From Monarcha castaneiventris obscurior (lineage: Eukaryota; Chordata; Aves; Passeriformes; Monarchidae): a DNA stretch of 64,000 nt. This document shows positions 22,249-35,600 of this stretch, in pieces. The stretch spans positions 6,713,501 through 6,777,500 of the forward strand of contig JAMPIT010000493.1 of the NCBI GenBank assembly GCA_026261815.1, given 5' to 3'. Made by a program: the position numbers and the translations under genes. The first letter of the stretch is position 1; each line of letters begins with the position of its first letter. The notes under the pieces were generated by a model. It was given only the letters and a program-made list of their open reading frames with translations, was not told the origin of the DNA and searched no databases.

Positions 22249-25200
22249 GAGAAAAAGAAAACAGGACAACTCCTAAAACCCCAACAATGCCATATTAATG
22301 ATCCACATAACACCGACAGAGGGCTTTCATGTTAAAGAGCTCCACGCCTCTTTTAATGACCTTTGTGCAACTGGCAGATCTGGCATGACATGCAGCCACA
22401 TCTGGGGCAGAAGGAGTTAACCAGCCAGCATCAGGCACGCTGCAGGCAGAGAGAAGTCAGGAGTCAGGGGCAGATACAGTGGCACCAGCCATCTATCAAG
22501 TGCAAAATCATTTGTGCTTCCAAAAAAAAAAAAAAAAAGGTAGAACACAGATTTTTGCTGGAGTGCTGGGTAGGAAGTATCCCAGCTGGAGCTGGGATAG
22601 CTCAGTCTTGCAAAATTCTGTTTGTATTCTCTCAATGCAATGAATACTAGCTGGCAAGTACAATTCCAGGACCAGATTTCTACCCTTCCCTTCCATCCTG
22701 ACATACACATTCTGCCTCCAAGAAATATACTCTCATCAGGAAAGAAAGTGAGGAGGAGTTCTGTGTTCTGGGCTCCGGATCTGCCTCCCAACACTGAGCT
22801 CCAATATCCAGCCTTCCCAGGGCCAGTAATTTTTTCTCTCCGCTTTGGCTCTGATTAGCTTCCTTTGGGGAGGGGATGGCAATTAAATTCACAATAAATC
22901 ACAATTTTAAAGCACTTCTCTACTTTTCTGAACAGAGATGCTGCAGATGGGGAAGTGTTTGAAGGGAACAGTAAAAGGCTGAGATTAAGCACCTGAACGT
23001 CAGGGATGGCCTCCGCATGGAGGAGGGAAAACTTCCCACTACCCCCATCCATTATTGATAGCACAAATCAAAAACAAAGACAGCTGTTCAGTTGGGAGTG
23101 ACTTTAGTTTAAATCTTTCTGTTTCTTGCTCAATAACTCTTTCATTATAAGCTTCCTGCTGGGGAAGTTTGTGAGCCAAGGCTTGCTACTGAACACACAG
23201 CACTCCCAGGCCAGAGAGCACAAGCAGCCAGCGAGTCCCTGTCCACACCTTTCTGAATCATTACAGTTTCTAGATCTGATGGGGCAAATCCACAATTAAA
23301 AAATAAAAATATTTAGATACAAACTGTTCTCTGAGCAGCTAATCCCATCCTGGAAAGTTCTCTATCAGCTTAATGAGGAGTCAAGAAAACAGAAGTGGCT
23401 CAGGGATTTGTGTGCAGCAAGTTGTTCCTAGCCCTGCACAGATTACATTCATAAAATAACTTTTCTAATTGAAACAGTTTGATCATTTATGAGCTAACTC
23501 CAAAGTCCTTTGAACTTTGTAGGAAACTCCCAGGATCCTGGAGGGGCTTTTGCTCAAGTTCTCCATTGTTTGCATGGAGGGAAAAACATGAAAATTGGTA
23601 TAAAACCCTGCAGCTTAGAGGCCTTGCTAACAAACACTGGATCTGAACAAGGGAGGACAGAGACAAAACACAATCAGAAAACTGACCTGGTCCACTAATG
23701 GAATGCTTAAAACTGCTGTTAATGGCTCTGAAACACTTAAACCATTTATATTTGGTATGTAGGTGCAAATCAAAGAGCATCCCACAGTGCCTCCAAAAAG
23801 CTCTCTCTGAAGCACTGCCCTCAGAAGTGACTTTATCAAAATCACTCATGAGTGGCTGGTGTGACTAAGTGTACTGAGCAGTGTTATCTTCTGTGTCACC
23901 TGCCTGCCCACATAATGCCAGGGGAATTTCACAGAGCCCAGACACCCCTGTGTGGGCTGTGACCTGATGGACACTGCAGGCAGGGAAAGCTGCTTAGTAA
24001 TAACCAGAGAGTCCCCCCGGGCTGGGAGCATCCAGCTTTCAACCTTTCGAGTACCCCCAGCTCAGATTTTACTTCTGTTGGCCCATAATTAAAGTCAATG
24101 ACTTCTTGTAAGCTTCAGACCTGTCCACGCAAACTTAGTTTATTCAGACTTGTCAGCAGTTTAGCAAACCACCCTTAATTGGGCTGACTCCATCCCCACA
24201 AGACCACTGTGGTCATTCTTTTCTCTTCAAACACCTCTCCACCCAACACATTACTGACACCAGAGAACCCACACCAGTCCTCCTCCCCCAAGCACTGCAG
24301 TGTGTGTTCCATTCCAGCAGGTTCACCACCTTCATCCCCAAAACTTTCACTAGGTTACTCATTTTGGATATATTTATTTGCCCAGGGCTGAAATATCCTG
24401 TGTCTGCTGACATAAGTGATTGCACAGCAGCAGAGGCTCCTCTCCCACACACAGAGTGTGCTTAGGCTCTTTTGGGGCTTGCTCAGACCTCACAGGCAGC
24501 TGGATCTGTGAGCTGTCAATCGATCTTTCAGAGCAGTGGCTGACAAATTTGTTTTAACCCAAGTTTCTAAGCAAAAAACCCTACTGCTCTTCAACTGCAA
24601 AAGTTAAAGGGGAAAAAAGAATCCTTTTTTTTTCCCGCTACAGTGAAACCTGAATACCAGGCCTGTTTCAAATGATAGAAAACATAAATGTTATGATTAC
24701 AGAATTTAGCATGCAAGAGGAAGAGGACACTGCCTTCTGCCTCAGAGTGAGATTCCACTGTGCAGCTACAAAAACATACAGGGAGGGGAAGGTAAAGCCA
24801 ATGCCAAACCCTAATGGCTTTCAGTAGCTCTGAAGTAGAGGCAGATTGTTACTCCTACAGCCATGATCCCTTGGGAGGGTAACACACCCCTCTAAACTGA
24901 GCACAACACCATTCCCAGATTTTCATCCAGTAACTTCTTCCATTTTCCAAAGGCCTAAGATAGAATGTAACTTACAAGAGAATCAAACCTATAAAAGTTT
25001 TAGAGCAATAGCCCAGTCAGTTTAATCTCTCATCTGAGAGGCAGAACATTCATTAAATAAGCTCATAATTTGCTAATTTGGGGAATATCTTTTTTCTGAA
25101 AGGCTAGCATTACAAAATAGTGTCACTAGGCACTACCAGGAAAACAATCCAGTCCTCTCCAAAGTTCAACAGTGTTCATGACAACATTCCTGTCCCAAGA

Positions 25201-28200
25201 CTGCCACCAAGATGTCCTCAGACAGCCCAGGCATATGGAAATCATAGCTCCCACAGAACAGCTGTGTTTTTTGGAAGTGACTTCATATTTTTGAATGTTG
25301 TTTGCCACATGGAATCTAACATCTTCAACAGCAAATGAAGCTATTCTTTTAATCCTCTGCCATGTTTCCTTTATGTAATAAAGGTGGTAGATGATTTTTT
25401 AACTCCACAATCACTTTTTTCCCAGCCTTTCCTTAGAGCACAGGGACTGTATGTCTGTAAGTGCCTTTGCAAGTTTCTGGTATTTCTAACAGGAATTGCA
25501 CTGACATTTTACGCAAGACTGGAAGGATTTTTCTTCCCACTGGCCTTACATCTGGGCCGATCTATTGACTCACTCCCAGTCACTCTGGCAAGTAAATTCC
25601 TTTCCCAAATGTTTTATAATGACAGTTCCACCACATGTTTGCCTGGCAAACCACACACATAGTTTGCTACCATTTTCAGGAGAGGTCCAGACTCTGTGGG
25701 ACATGCTAAAACACACCCTGGGCCCTGCCATGCGAACCAGCAGCTCAGAAGGCTCAGGGGTTCCTGATGGCCAACACTTCTGCAGCTTCTGGTTTTTAAA
25801 GGGGTGGTTGACAAGTCCTGTAAGAGGGCAGTGAGAGAAGAGATGCCAAGCTGCAGCAACAGGGAGGGATGAAGGGCTGGGTTCACCTTCTTTACAGGAG
25901 GAAAATAGGAAAAACTTTGCTTTTCCTTGGCATCTTCCCTTCCCCAGCCACTCCCTGCAGGTACCATCCTTGTAAGAGGAGGCAAAGCATCCTGGAGGCA
26001 ACATTTGTCCCCACACACTGAGGCAGACAAGTACATGTACAACAGCAGCCTGTGGAGTCACAGAATAGTCCCCACAACCATCAGCCAAGGCAAAAACAAA
26101 CACTCCAGTCATCCCTCCCACCCTGTTTTGTGTGATAACCAAGTCCCTCCTCAGACTTCCCTTCTTCAGTAAACAGTGCTCAAGCCTTGCTGCAAACAAC
26201 GATGGAGAGCTGTCCTTTCATCTGCTTGGAAACACACTTGACAAATAAACCCCAAACATTTCCATTTGAAATAATAACCATCTGCACACGCTGCTGCAGT
26301 GGATCTGCCATTCCATCTCACCAGTCAGCTACTCACCCCTGGAAAGCAGCTGGATCTTCACAAGAGCCAAATGGACGAGCACCAAAGGCAGTTAACGAAG
26401 CACAGGGAATGCTGCTCCCTGACCCTGCACTCAGGATCTACCCTAGATTTTCTAATTTGAAAAGTTGTGCCAGTTACTCCCAGATCTATTGGCCTAAGAC
26501 TCTTCTCAGGTCAGTTCCTGTAGGTGACCATATTTACTCCCTGGTGTGCCAGGAATTGATAAAAGAGCGTCCGACTTAAGCATTTTGAAATAAACTCCAG
26601 ACATACAGCAGGATGTTCAGCTGTTCCAGGCTCAGCTCATTTTTCCACTTCACCCAGATCCCTCAGGCAAACTGCAAATTGCAGATTTCACAGAAAGGCT
26701 TGAGGATCCAGATGCTCAAAACAGCACCAGGTTCCTAAGGGGCTTTAGCAAAAAAATCTTTTTTAAAAAATTTTTAAATCCTTAAAGGCCTTATATGTAC
26801 TTAAAGTACCTTTGAAAGTGGGAGGTATGCTGGTGTAAGCAATTAAGGCACTAAAGGCCTTCACTTCAAATGAACAGACCTAAAACATCAACGTTTTACC
26901 TTGACATCTCCACTAGCTGCCTTTGCTTTCCAGTTTCCTTACGCTGAGAGCACTGCTCAAGGTCACAACTTGGTAAATAAATCTGGGTTTACATTGCAGT
27001 TCTGCATATAATGCTGGGAAGGTTCAAAAGTGATTATATATATGTACATTAAAAAAAAATACAAACCCACACACAAAACGTGTTTTCTATCTAGCTTAAA
27101 ATGAAAGGCAGCAAGAGAGGGTCTTATCAAAAGATAATAACTCAGTAAGGTAAATAAAAGTATCTAACAGAGCCCAGGTGAGGCGTTTCAGACGGGAATT
27201 TGGAAGAGCTACAGACTGTTTTGTTTCCTTGGGTAAGCCCTGTCTGGAGTTGAAAATTTGCGTACATATATCAATATACATGCAAGCTGCTGCTAGCTGG
27301 GAGGGAAACAAACAAGGAAGTAGTCAGGAGCTGGGAATAGCAGGGTGTCTTTTAGTTATTAAGGTATTAGCTGACCCAATGGGCACACTTTTCCTGTTTT
27401 AAATAAACACAATGAAATAAAGGTCAGCAGGGGAATTGGTTACATTTCTCTTTCCCACATATAGGTATGGCTGTGGAAGATGGAATCCTGCCAGAACACC
27501 TTAAAGATACAGAATAATTTGGAGATTTTAGAAGCATCACATTGGCTTCATCAGCCCAGAGCACAATGCATTACAGGTACCAATTCGCTGGGAAAGCCAG
27601 AATAATTTGGGCCTTGTGATACTAAACAGCAAAACTAAATCCTGTTATGCAAATAAGGGATCCCATAGGAAAAATTACTTAGCATCAAAGCTAATTACCT
27701 TATGCTTATCTTTATAAAAGAAAACATCATATTGTAGGCAAAGCATCTTTTCTAATCAGCTTTTCTGTGTTTCAGTAGATAACTGAATTAGAAACGAAGC
27801 TCCTAGTGCACCACGAAGCTCAATAAATACCAACAAAACCAATAATTGCTTAGGCCAGGCAGCAAGATACCCAGTGACATTCTTCCAGATCTATTAACAT
27901 GCAAACTTGATACAGACACCAGCCCACCTACAGAACCTGCCTTCATTTTAGTGACTTTTCTTCTTAATTTGTTATGAAACATATATTTTTTCCAGTTCAT
28001 TAAACAATCATAGAAATAGCTCTTTCAGACAACAAGAAATAAAAGGTATCAGAGACTTACAAACCTGCATATCCCACTGGGATCAGCAAGAGCCTTCAGC
28101 TTATTGGGAGTTCAGGCTGACTTGAGATTACATTTTTAATGCATTTGGGTTCATTAGAAACCAATTAAAGACACTGGCAGATGAAAACAATACAGTTAAT

Positions 28201-29674
28201 CAATTGCTAGTTCTAAAGTGCAAAGAAAGTAATGCTTCTTATTACAAATTATTTTTAAAGATTGTATGATTTCTTAAAGGAAGAATGTTAAAGGTTAAGA
28301 TTTTTATATATGTATACACACACAGGTACACATTAACACACAGACGTGTAAATAAAAGCCCAAGAGAATTTGTCTTATGGGGAATTGTAGAAGGACCTTT
28401 ACCATGGGCACAATGGGCATTCTGAGTGCTGCTTCTATAGTCTTCAACATGAAATTGAAGACTGACAAATACCCAGCAGTCTGGCTGCAGTCTCAAGCAT
28501 GCTGTGTCTTGTATCCAGGTCCCCTTTTAGTTTCCTTATTGCCTTCAGAATCAGTACTCTGGAGAACTCGGTGTTAACTCAGCAAAAGGCAGAACCCTGC
28601 TGTCAGGAGCTCAGGGAAAAGCTATTTCAGAAGCCAAAGCATAAGGTGGGATTTTATTGGAATGTTCCTGAATAAGCAACTTTAGGCAATCAATTTGTTT
28701 CACTTTCGTTTTGGAAAGAGAATAATGAACTGTTACTCTTAGGGCCCGAAATGAAGAAGAGATCCGTTCCCTCTCTTTGTTGTAAAAAGCCCCACATCTT
28801 GAAAAATCTGCTTTAATGGCTTAATTCTAGTCCAGGGATTTCAAAATGTATATGGCCATCCTCCAAACCTTCCTTGAAATAAGACTGTATTTTGGTTTAT
28901 GTTAGAAAACATATTCTCATTGTATGCAAATCCTTTCCCTGGCCTGCAGCAAAAATACCTCAGAGAGACCGAGAGCTGTGAAACCTTCATTGCACAAAAG
29001 ACAGTGGTTGGAAAGACACCTCATTGCACCTTTCTGCTTGGCCACTTGAGCTGTCGCTGAAGGGCAGAGGTGCAAGGGTTTGCACAGGGTTTAGTTCAGG
29101 AGCCCCTTGCATTAGCTCAGGTTTGGTCCAGCAGAGCATCAGCACCCCTGCAGCCTTACCCATCTCTGGATTCTTTGCTTAATCCACAACAACAGCAGAA
29201 AGTCCCAAAGTGCAGCCCTTTCTGTGGCTTTTATTGGAACAAATGTATTCAATGGTTTCCAAATCCAGTACGTAGGCCAGGGAATAAGGGGATTTGATAT
29301 TGAGCTTAACTGCTGTTCTTTGGATGCACTCAAATACTAGTTTTTGGAAAGGCTGCTTTCACAGCTCATTGTGATACTACCAAGAACCTCTGGCATGGGA
29401 ACAAACAAAAGGAGTGTTGAAGACGCTGGGGGTGACTCTGTGAGAGGGCAATTTAAAGAATAATGGACCTCTAGTGACAAAGTCTCCATGCTGTGCTATT
29501 CTGCTGGCAATTATTGAGGAAGTTTGTTTAGGATTTAGGCCCAAGTGCTCCTAAGAGAGGCTTGTAAACAGCATGGAAGTTGAGTTTCCTGTTGGTGATA
29601 GGAAAATTGACAGCTCATAGCAACCTTTTGTGTGGCAATGACAACTGTGATTACTGTGCAGTTCTACTGCAGTG
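22249..29674. other. Intergenic, no gene recognised
   Basis: A 17-base A run lies at 22522-22538. A minus-strand frame of 209 codons spans 26199-25570, but it opens with TTG rather than ATG, and no domain is recognised. Around 26755-26785 there is a short A/T-only patch. No CR1 or LTR is recognised. Confidence 0.45.
22522..22538. repeat. Poly-A run of 17 bases
   Basis: A short homopolymer between 'cttcc' and 'ggtag'. No associated element is recognised. Confidence 0.85.
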
Positions 29675-29691
29675 TGATTAGATTGTAATCA
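29675..29691. promoter_or_regulatory. Inverted homeodomain-type half-sites TGATTA/TAATCA
   Basis: TGATTA and TAATCA form a perfect inverted repeat around a 5-base spacer (GATTG). TAAT-core half-sites in this arrangement suit homeodomain dimers. TAATCGAT follows at 29722-29729. This may be part of a distal enhancer, but a chance occurrence in AT-rich DNA cannot be excluded. Confidence 0.2.
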
Positions 29692-32600
29692 GACTCTAGC
29701 TCTGCTGGATTTCTTGATGGCTTAATCGATGGCCCCAAATCAAATTACTTTCACCAGAAAGAAAAAACCCTGAAACTTGAATTCCTTGACGCTGAGTAGG
29801 TTTAATACACTCTAGTGCAGTTTCACACTTGTGGCAAATGAACCTTCTTTCCTTAGGTAATTTGGGTATAACCTATAAAAAGCATGGAAACATCCAGTGA
29901 CAGATTGTTTTCTGTTTTGATTTAGAGAATAGGTATAAATTTTTTTTCCTCAGTTCCATAAAGTTGTTATGAATATGAAACTCCTTTCAGAATTAAAAAG
30001 TAGTTGTCAACACTTAAACAACTGTGGGTACAATCTTGGGTTTATGGAAATCTGAAGGTTGGGTTCTTATCACCAGTGAGACAAAGATATAATTTGGTGC
30101 ATTAAGAATAAAGTAAGTGCTGTAGTTTCTTTATATTATATAATTTTATAGGTGTGTTGCTCAGAGCACATTTCTAAATTTGGAGAATTAATATTTACAG
30201 ATCATCTACTTTAGTCAAAAGTAAGGCATAACAGGATGATTGTTTATATGCACAAGGATAATATGTTTAATTGAATAGATGTGGAAAAACAACAAATAAC
30301 ATCTGTAAAAATAACTTTGACAAAACTAAATCAGAATTAATTTAATCAATTAGGAAAAAGTGTCTCATGGAGAGTGTAACTAATAAGCCCATCCTGGAAA
30401 TTTTTAAATTATCCAGAAACTTGAGCCTCAAACTTGTATTTGGCAAACACTACCAAAATGTTCCAACATCATATGGTAAGACTGTGTTATATAAATATAG
30501 CCCATGCATGAGAAAGTTGCCTATTTATACTTCATAAATCAAAAACGCTGATGGAAATATACCAGTATTTAAGAGATGCTATTAAAACATAAAGACTTCT
30601 CCACATTTTTCACAAGAAAGAGCAAACTCAGAGATGGGAGCTGAGTTCTCTTCTTGGGCCCACTATCACCATTTCCCTTCAAAAAAACCAACACAGCTTT
30701 TTATTTTTTCCCTTTCTGGCATCGAGGTTGCTCAGTGATCACAGGGGAGAAGGCCACTCTGTGGGTATACATGCTCATTTACACACAAACTTAGAAACCC
30801 TATAAATGAGCTGATGTTTTAGCTCACGTCCTTCCTCCATGGGGAGCCTGGAGTGTCTCTCTCCACTGCAAGGCCTTCCATTAGCAGCTGCCAGCTCAGC
30901 TAGGCCTCTCTCTAATCACTCATTCCATCATCACTTTAGGACACTTGTAATGCTTGATGGGACTTTAATATAAAACTTCCCAAGGTAGTTGTCAGATGGC
31001 CGTAGGTCCTGACCATGACATAATTCACATGTTCAGGAATGTAATTTCATGCTATGCATATTGCTGAACTGCAAGCTTTTGGTTCTGACTTCACGGTACT
31101 TGATGTCTTCCATGCCAAAAATGGCTTCAATAGTATCTCTTATGTTCAGCTGAACTGCTACACTAGCCCAAAAGGAAAAATTTGTTTCAAGGTGGATTTA
31201 AACTTCGATGGAAAAAAAGAAAATCTAATTGGACTATTTCATCTAATTTACACTGTTGCTCCTTCTGTTTGCGATGTGCAGGGGATACAAAAGGGCTCTT
31301 CCCACCTCAAGGAGCAGACTCACCAGCAAGGCAGACCAAATATCACCATCTTGGCTGTGTTCCACACACCCCACAAAGACTGGAAGATCTAGAAACTAAA
31401 TACAAATCCACAAGCACTGTCATACCCAGAGAACAACCCTCCCGCTGCCACTTTTGAGCTGGAAAGAAAGTGAAGTCATTTTGCAGGGTGTCCTTCACAT
31501 GGCTCCTGCTCAGACTTGTCCCTGTGATGAAATGATCCCTCTGCACAGAGCTCATCCCAAAGCAGCTAAAAAGAGTGCCTGAAGGAGATGGAAATAGCAG
31601 CCACCCCCCACAGGTGGTGTGCCAACATCAGGGGCTAACAGTGCTGGAGTCTGAAGAGCGGCCCTCTAACTCCTGGGCAAAACTGGCCACTTTTCCCAAG
31701 TTACTTGGAGAGCAAGCTGTGACTGCAGCTCCTCCCCCAAGCACTTTTCTGCTTCAGTCTCTCCAAATCATTCCTCAACTGGATGTCTGCTGTCCTGTGA
31801 CCACATTGCAGCTTTCTGCAACAGAGGCTGCGTCCCCAAAGCCTGATATTCATTGAGGGCGTGAAGCTGGCGAGACCTGTGCAGCATTTACTTCTTTCAA
31901 AGACAGATCTGTGCAGATGAGAACTCTCCAAGTGCTCTGCAGAGCTGATGCCAGTCACATTTTCAGAGTTCCAGCGTTTAACAAAGGCTTCACTCTGGGG
32001 ATAAGAGCATTGTCCAGCAGAGGAGGTGACAGAGACGTCAAATCTATCTGCCAGATGTTGGTGTCGTAACTTGTATCGTAGCTTGTACCGAGCCTCCTTT
32101 CTCTTTGTACACTTGGCTCTGCCGCCTGCAACATGCATTTCCCAGCTGGAAAGGTCTCGCACACTTCTATTACTGGGGAAAAAAAAGAAAACTGCCCAAA
32201 GGGAGAAAGTACAAAAGGTTTGCCTCTGCTACAGGAAACTGGAACTGCCAACAGTCTTGCTGAACTGAGTACGTCGGCAGAATTAGGGTTTAGCAAGGTA
32301 TCAGCAGTGGGACAGACAGAATTTCTCAAGTCAGGCTATTTTCTCTCAAAACAAAATAGAGTAGAGAAATAAAATTCAGGGATCAGAGCTCTTCACAGTC
32401 TGGAATTTCATTCCATGAAAACTCCAAGGTTGTTCTCATTTTGTTACCTTCCCAAATAAGGATGCAGATCTCAGCCTCAGGTGTTTATCTGTGTATGGAT
32501 TTAGGTACAGAGTTTTCATACTTGTGCATATTTCATTTCAGCAGGATGAAAATATTTCATGTTATCTTGCTCTGATTTTTTAAAAACAATGCAGTTGAAA

Positions 32601-35600
32601 ATTAAATGTGGTAATCCAATGATTACAACTTCCTGTAAAAATGAATAAGCAATAAAAATTACATTTCTGTGAAATGCTTTGACTTAATAAGATGATAGTC
32701 TTCCAGTGGAAGACTATTCCCTTGGGAGCTTCTGACCAGCTGTAACTGTAGCATCTGGAAATCTGTCACCCTAGGAAATGAAGGATTATCAGAACCATGG
32801 GAGCATGACTAAGAGCTTATTGTGAGGCTGAGGGATGCTCTCAGTCGTGGGAGCACCAGGGTGCTGAAGCCTCCCTTTCTCATTCTTCACGATTTTAAAT
32901 CCTTCCTACAGGTGAACACATAGTATTGAATTATTGAATCGATGTGTGACTGTAACACTAAAAGTGTGAAAACTATTAGAAAACAGATAAAACTCCAGTA
33001 GATGGCGCTCAAAAATATCCCAAATTTGTGTCCCTGCCTGGCTCTCGGGACCTCGGTGCTGTGCAAAGGGCTTGGGGAGGCAGCTCTGCCAGCAGCCCTG
33101 GGCAGCCTTGTAACCATCACTCTGGGAGACAGGGGATGCTCAGAGCTGCAGGGCCTGTAACAACGGTGGGCTCAGCAGTGGCTGGGAACACAAACAGAAA
33201 ATACACCAAAAGTGAGTGGATTAAGAAATATGGGTCCTGTAAAAACACAGAAAAGTTTTGGAAAAGTGCTGCAAGCCAGGGCAGTTGTAAAATGTGACTT
33301 TCCAGGCAGGGGAATGTCTGGCTGCCAGTTCCTGTGCAGTCCTGTTGTTCAGTAATGGCCAGTTCTGGAGTCACTTTTAAATTTTGTAGTTCTGACTGGA
33401 AGGAGCCTGTTGTATTTTGAAAGCTGTTGAGTAGTAATTCTTCCACAGAAGCACAACTGGTTTTACCACCACCAGGGGAATGGCTTTTATTGACCATTCT
33501 GACCAAAGACCAGAGTGAAAGTTGATACCACCTGACTGAGTCCCTGGTTGATGGCCCATGAGAAATGATCTAACAGCCAGTTCCTCTGTGGTCCCACAAA
33601 GCCAGTGCCAGAAGAGCATCAGCAACACCACACTGATTCAGCCGATGCTCTGGGGTGTCTGGCAACGCTCAGTGCAGAGCCCAGAACTGCTGGCTGTCCT
33701 CTGCTTTATGCAGAGGAAAACAAAACCCTTCACATAGCCAGGGAAGAGAAGCTTCCCCAGGCTGGTTGCCAACATGCTTCAGTCCTCCTCTGCATTACTT
33801 ACCTCTGCTTTAGCATTAGTGTGAGCAAAACACAGGGATTCTCCCTGATTTTTCTGTCCCATCCTGAGCTCCAGGCTTCATGCTTTCACTTCTGGTCACT
33901 TTACAGACCAACTGCACTTTTCTATGTCTGTAGCTAAGTCCCTCTAGTCCTGCCTGGCATGATGGAGCAGTGCAGGCTGGAGTGAGGAAGAGGCGCAGAA
34001 AAACCACCTTAGCCCCACTGATGTGAGCACACAGAGGGGCAGGACACGAGCAAAGCAGTGACTGTGATGTGAATTCTGTGCCCAACACCGATGGTTCCTA
34101 TCTTTCACAATAATTGGAGCTGGTGGCACTTGAGGCTACAGCATCTATCATGGCCCAGCTGCTATGATGGAGGAACTGGAAGGTTTTGCCAAGGGAAGAA
34201 CAGCTTGTTCTCTAAGTTGTAGGGGTTTTTCTTATAAATATATATATCTTGTAATATCTTATAAATAATGAGGTGTTGATCCTATATACATTTAGTTGCT
34301 CATCTTGCAAGAGCTAAAACATCAGCAATAACTTGACCATCTTTATGATCTTTCACATGAACTATATTATTCACATCAGCATTTTTGCCTTTGGGGAAAA
34401 AAGGGAAAGGGGTGACAGGATGATTTGCTTCAAGCCTGCATTTCATTAAACTTCTGCTGTACTACTTTTGCTCCAGATTAGGAAACAATTTTCTTCCAGA
34501 CCCAGCCATTAGACTTTCTTGAGAAAACTGTTCATAGAGAAATGGTTAAGAGATCAGGATATTTCTTTACAAGTTGATTTTGCAGTCTGGAGTGAAAAGC
34601 CCTTTGCTTGTGTGATAGCAGAGGTTGTTCTTTGAAGCACCATCAGTTGGCAAAGAATGACATTTTCTTTATCTAGTTAGAAGTAAAGCAGAAGTGGCAA
34701 CAGAGATGGTCATCCATAACATACCCCATGGATTCCAGGGAAATAAGTCTGTTCAGGGAAATCTCAGCTAATTCACATGGAGGCCTACTTTGTTCCTTTT
34801 TACTGCGTGAAGCAGCAGTTTTCTCTCTGCAGCACAGCAAGGGTTCAGGGGGAGAGAACAAAGAGCAGGCAGGCAGTGAGAATGTGACACCATCCCTTCC
34901 CACAGCGCTCTGGGCTGCAGCTCTGCTGGCTGGATGTTATTTTAGTGGCTGTGCCTCCCACCCATGCGCGTCCCAGGGCCCGGGAGCTGCGCTGCTCTGA
35001 CGCCCGGGGAGCTCCAGCCTTATTCATGTTCAGGAATGGGAGGGTCAGGGCCATCGACACACACCAGCATCCTGCTGCCTATTATTTCCTGCCAGCCCTG
35101 GCGTTGCACCAAGCCCTAACATGACAGGTGGATGGAGTTCACAAGGAAATAATGTCATGGGCCAGTTTTCCAGGAAAGCTGTTAACTCTATTCACAAACT
35201 CGGGCCTTCAGATGGAAAGGGAACGTGGCTGAGAAGAGGCAGTGAAGGGCTGTTCTGCTGTTATTTACCTTTTTGTCACAAATTATTCACTGACATCTCT
35301 TGCTGCAGCACAGAAATCTTTACCTCTGCATAGTGCCTACCCCTTCAGGAGCAGACTGTGGCTGAATGCCTTTTAACTTAAAAAACCATGGGGACACTGC
35401 CTCTTCAAATCCCACGTGGCCATTTGATGTCAGTCAGGCTGCAAAAGATGGTAAAAGAATCTGCCTTTTTTTGAGCTAAATGGCTTCTGGGAAACAGAAA
35501 ATAAATATGAGGTGGGGCTCTAAGACTGATGTTAACCTGGGGACTTCAGGCATTTTTTAAGAGTGAAACTAGAGGACACAGTCCAGGATGTATCAGAAAC

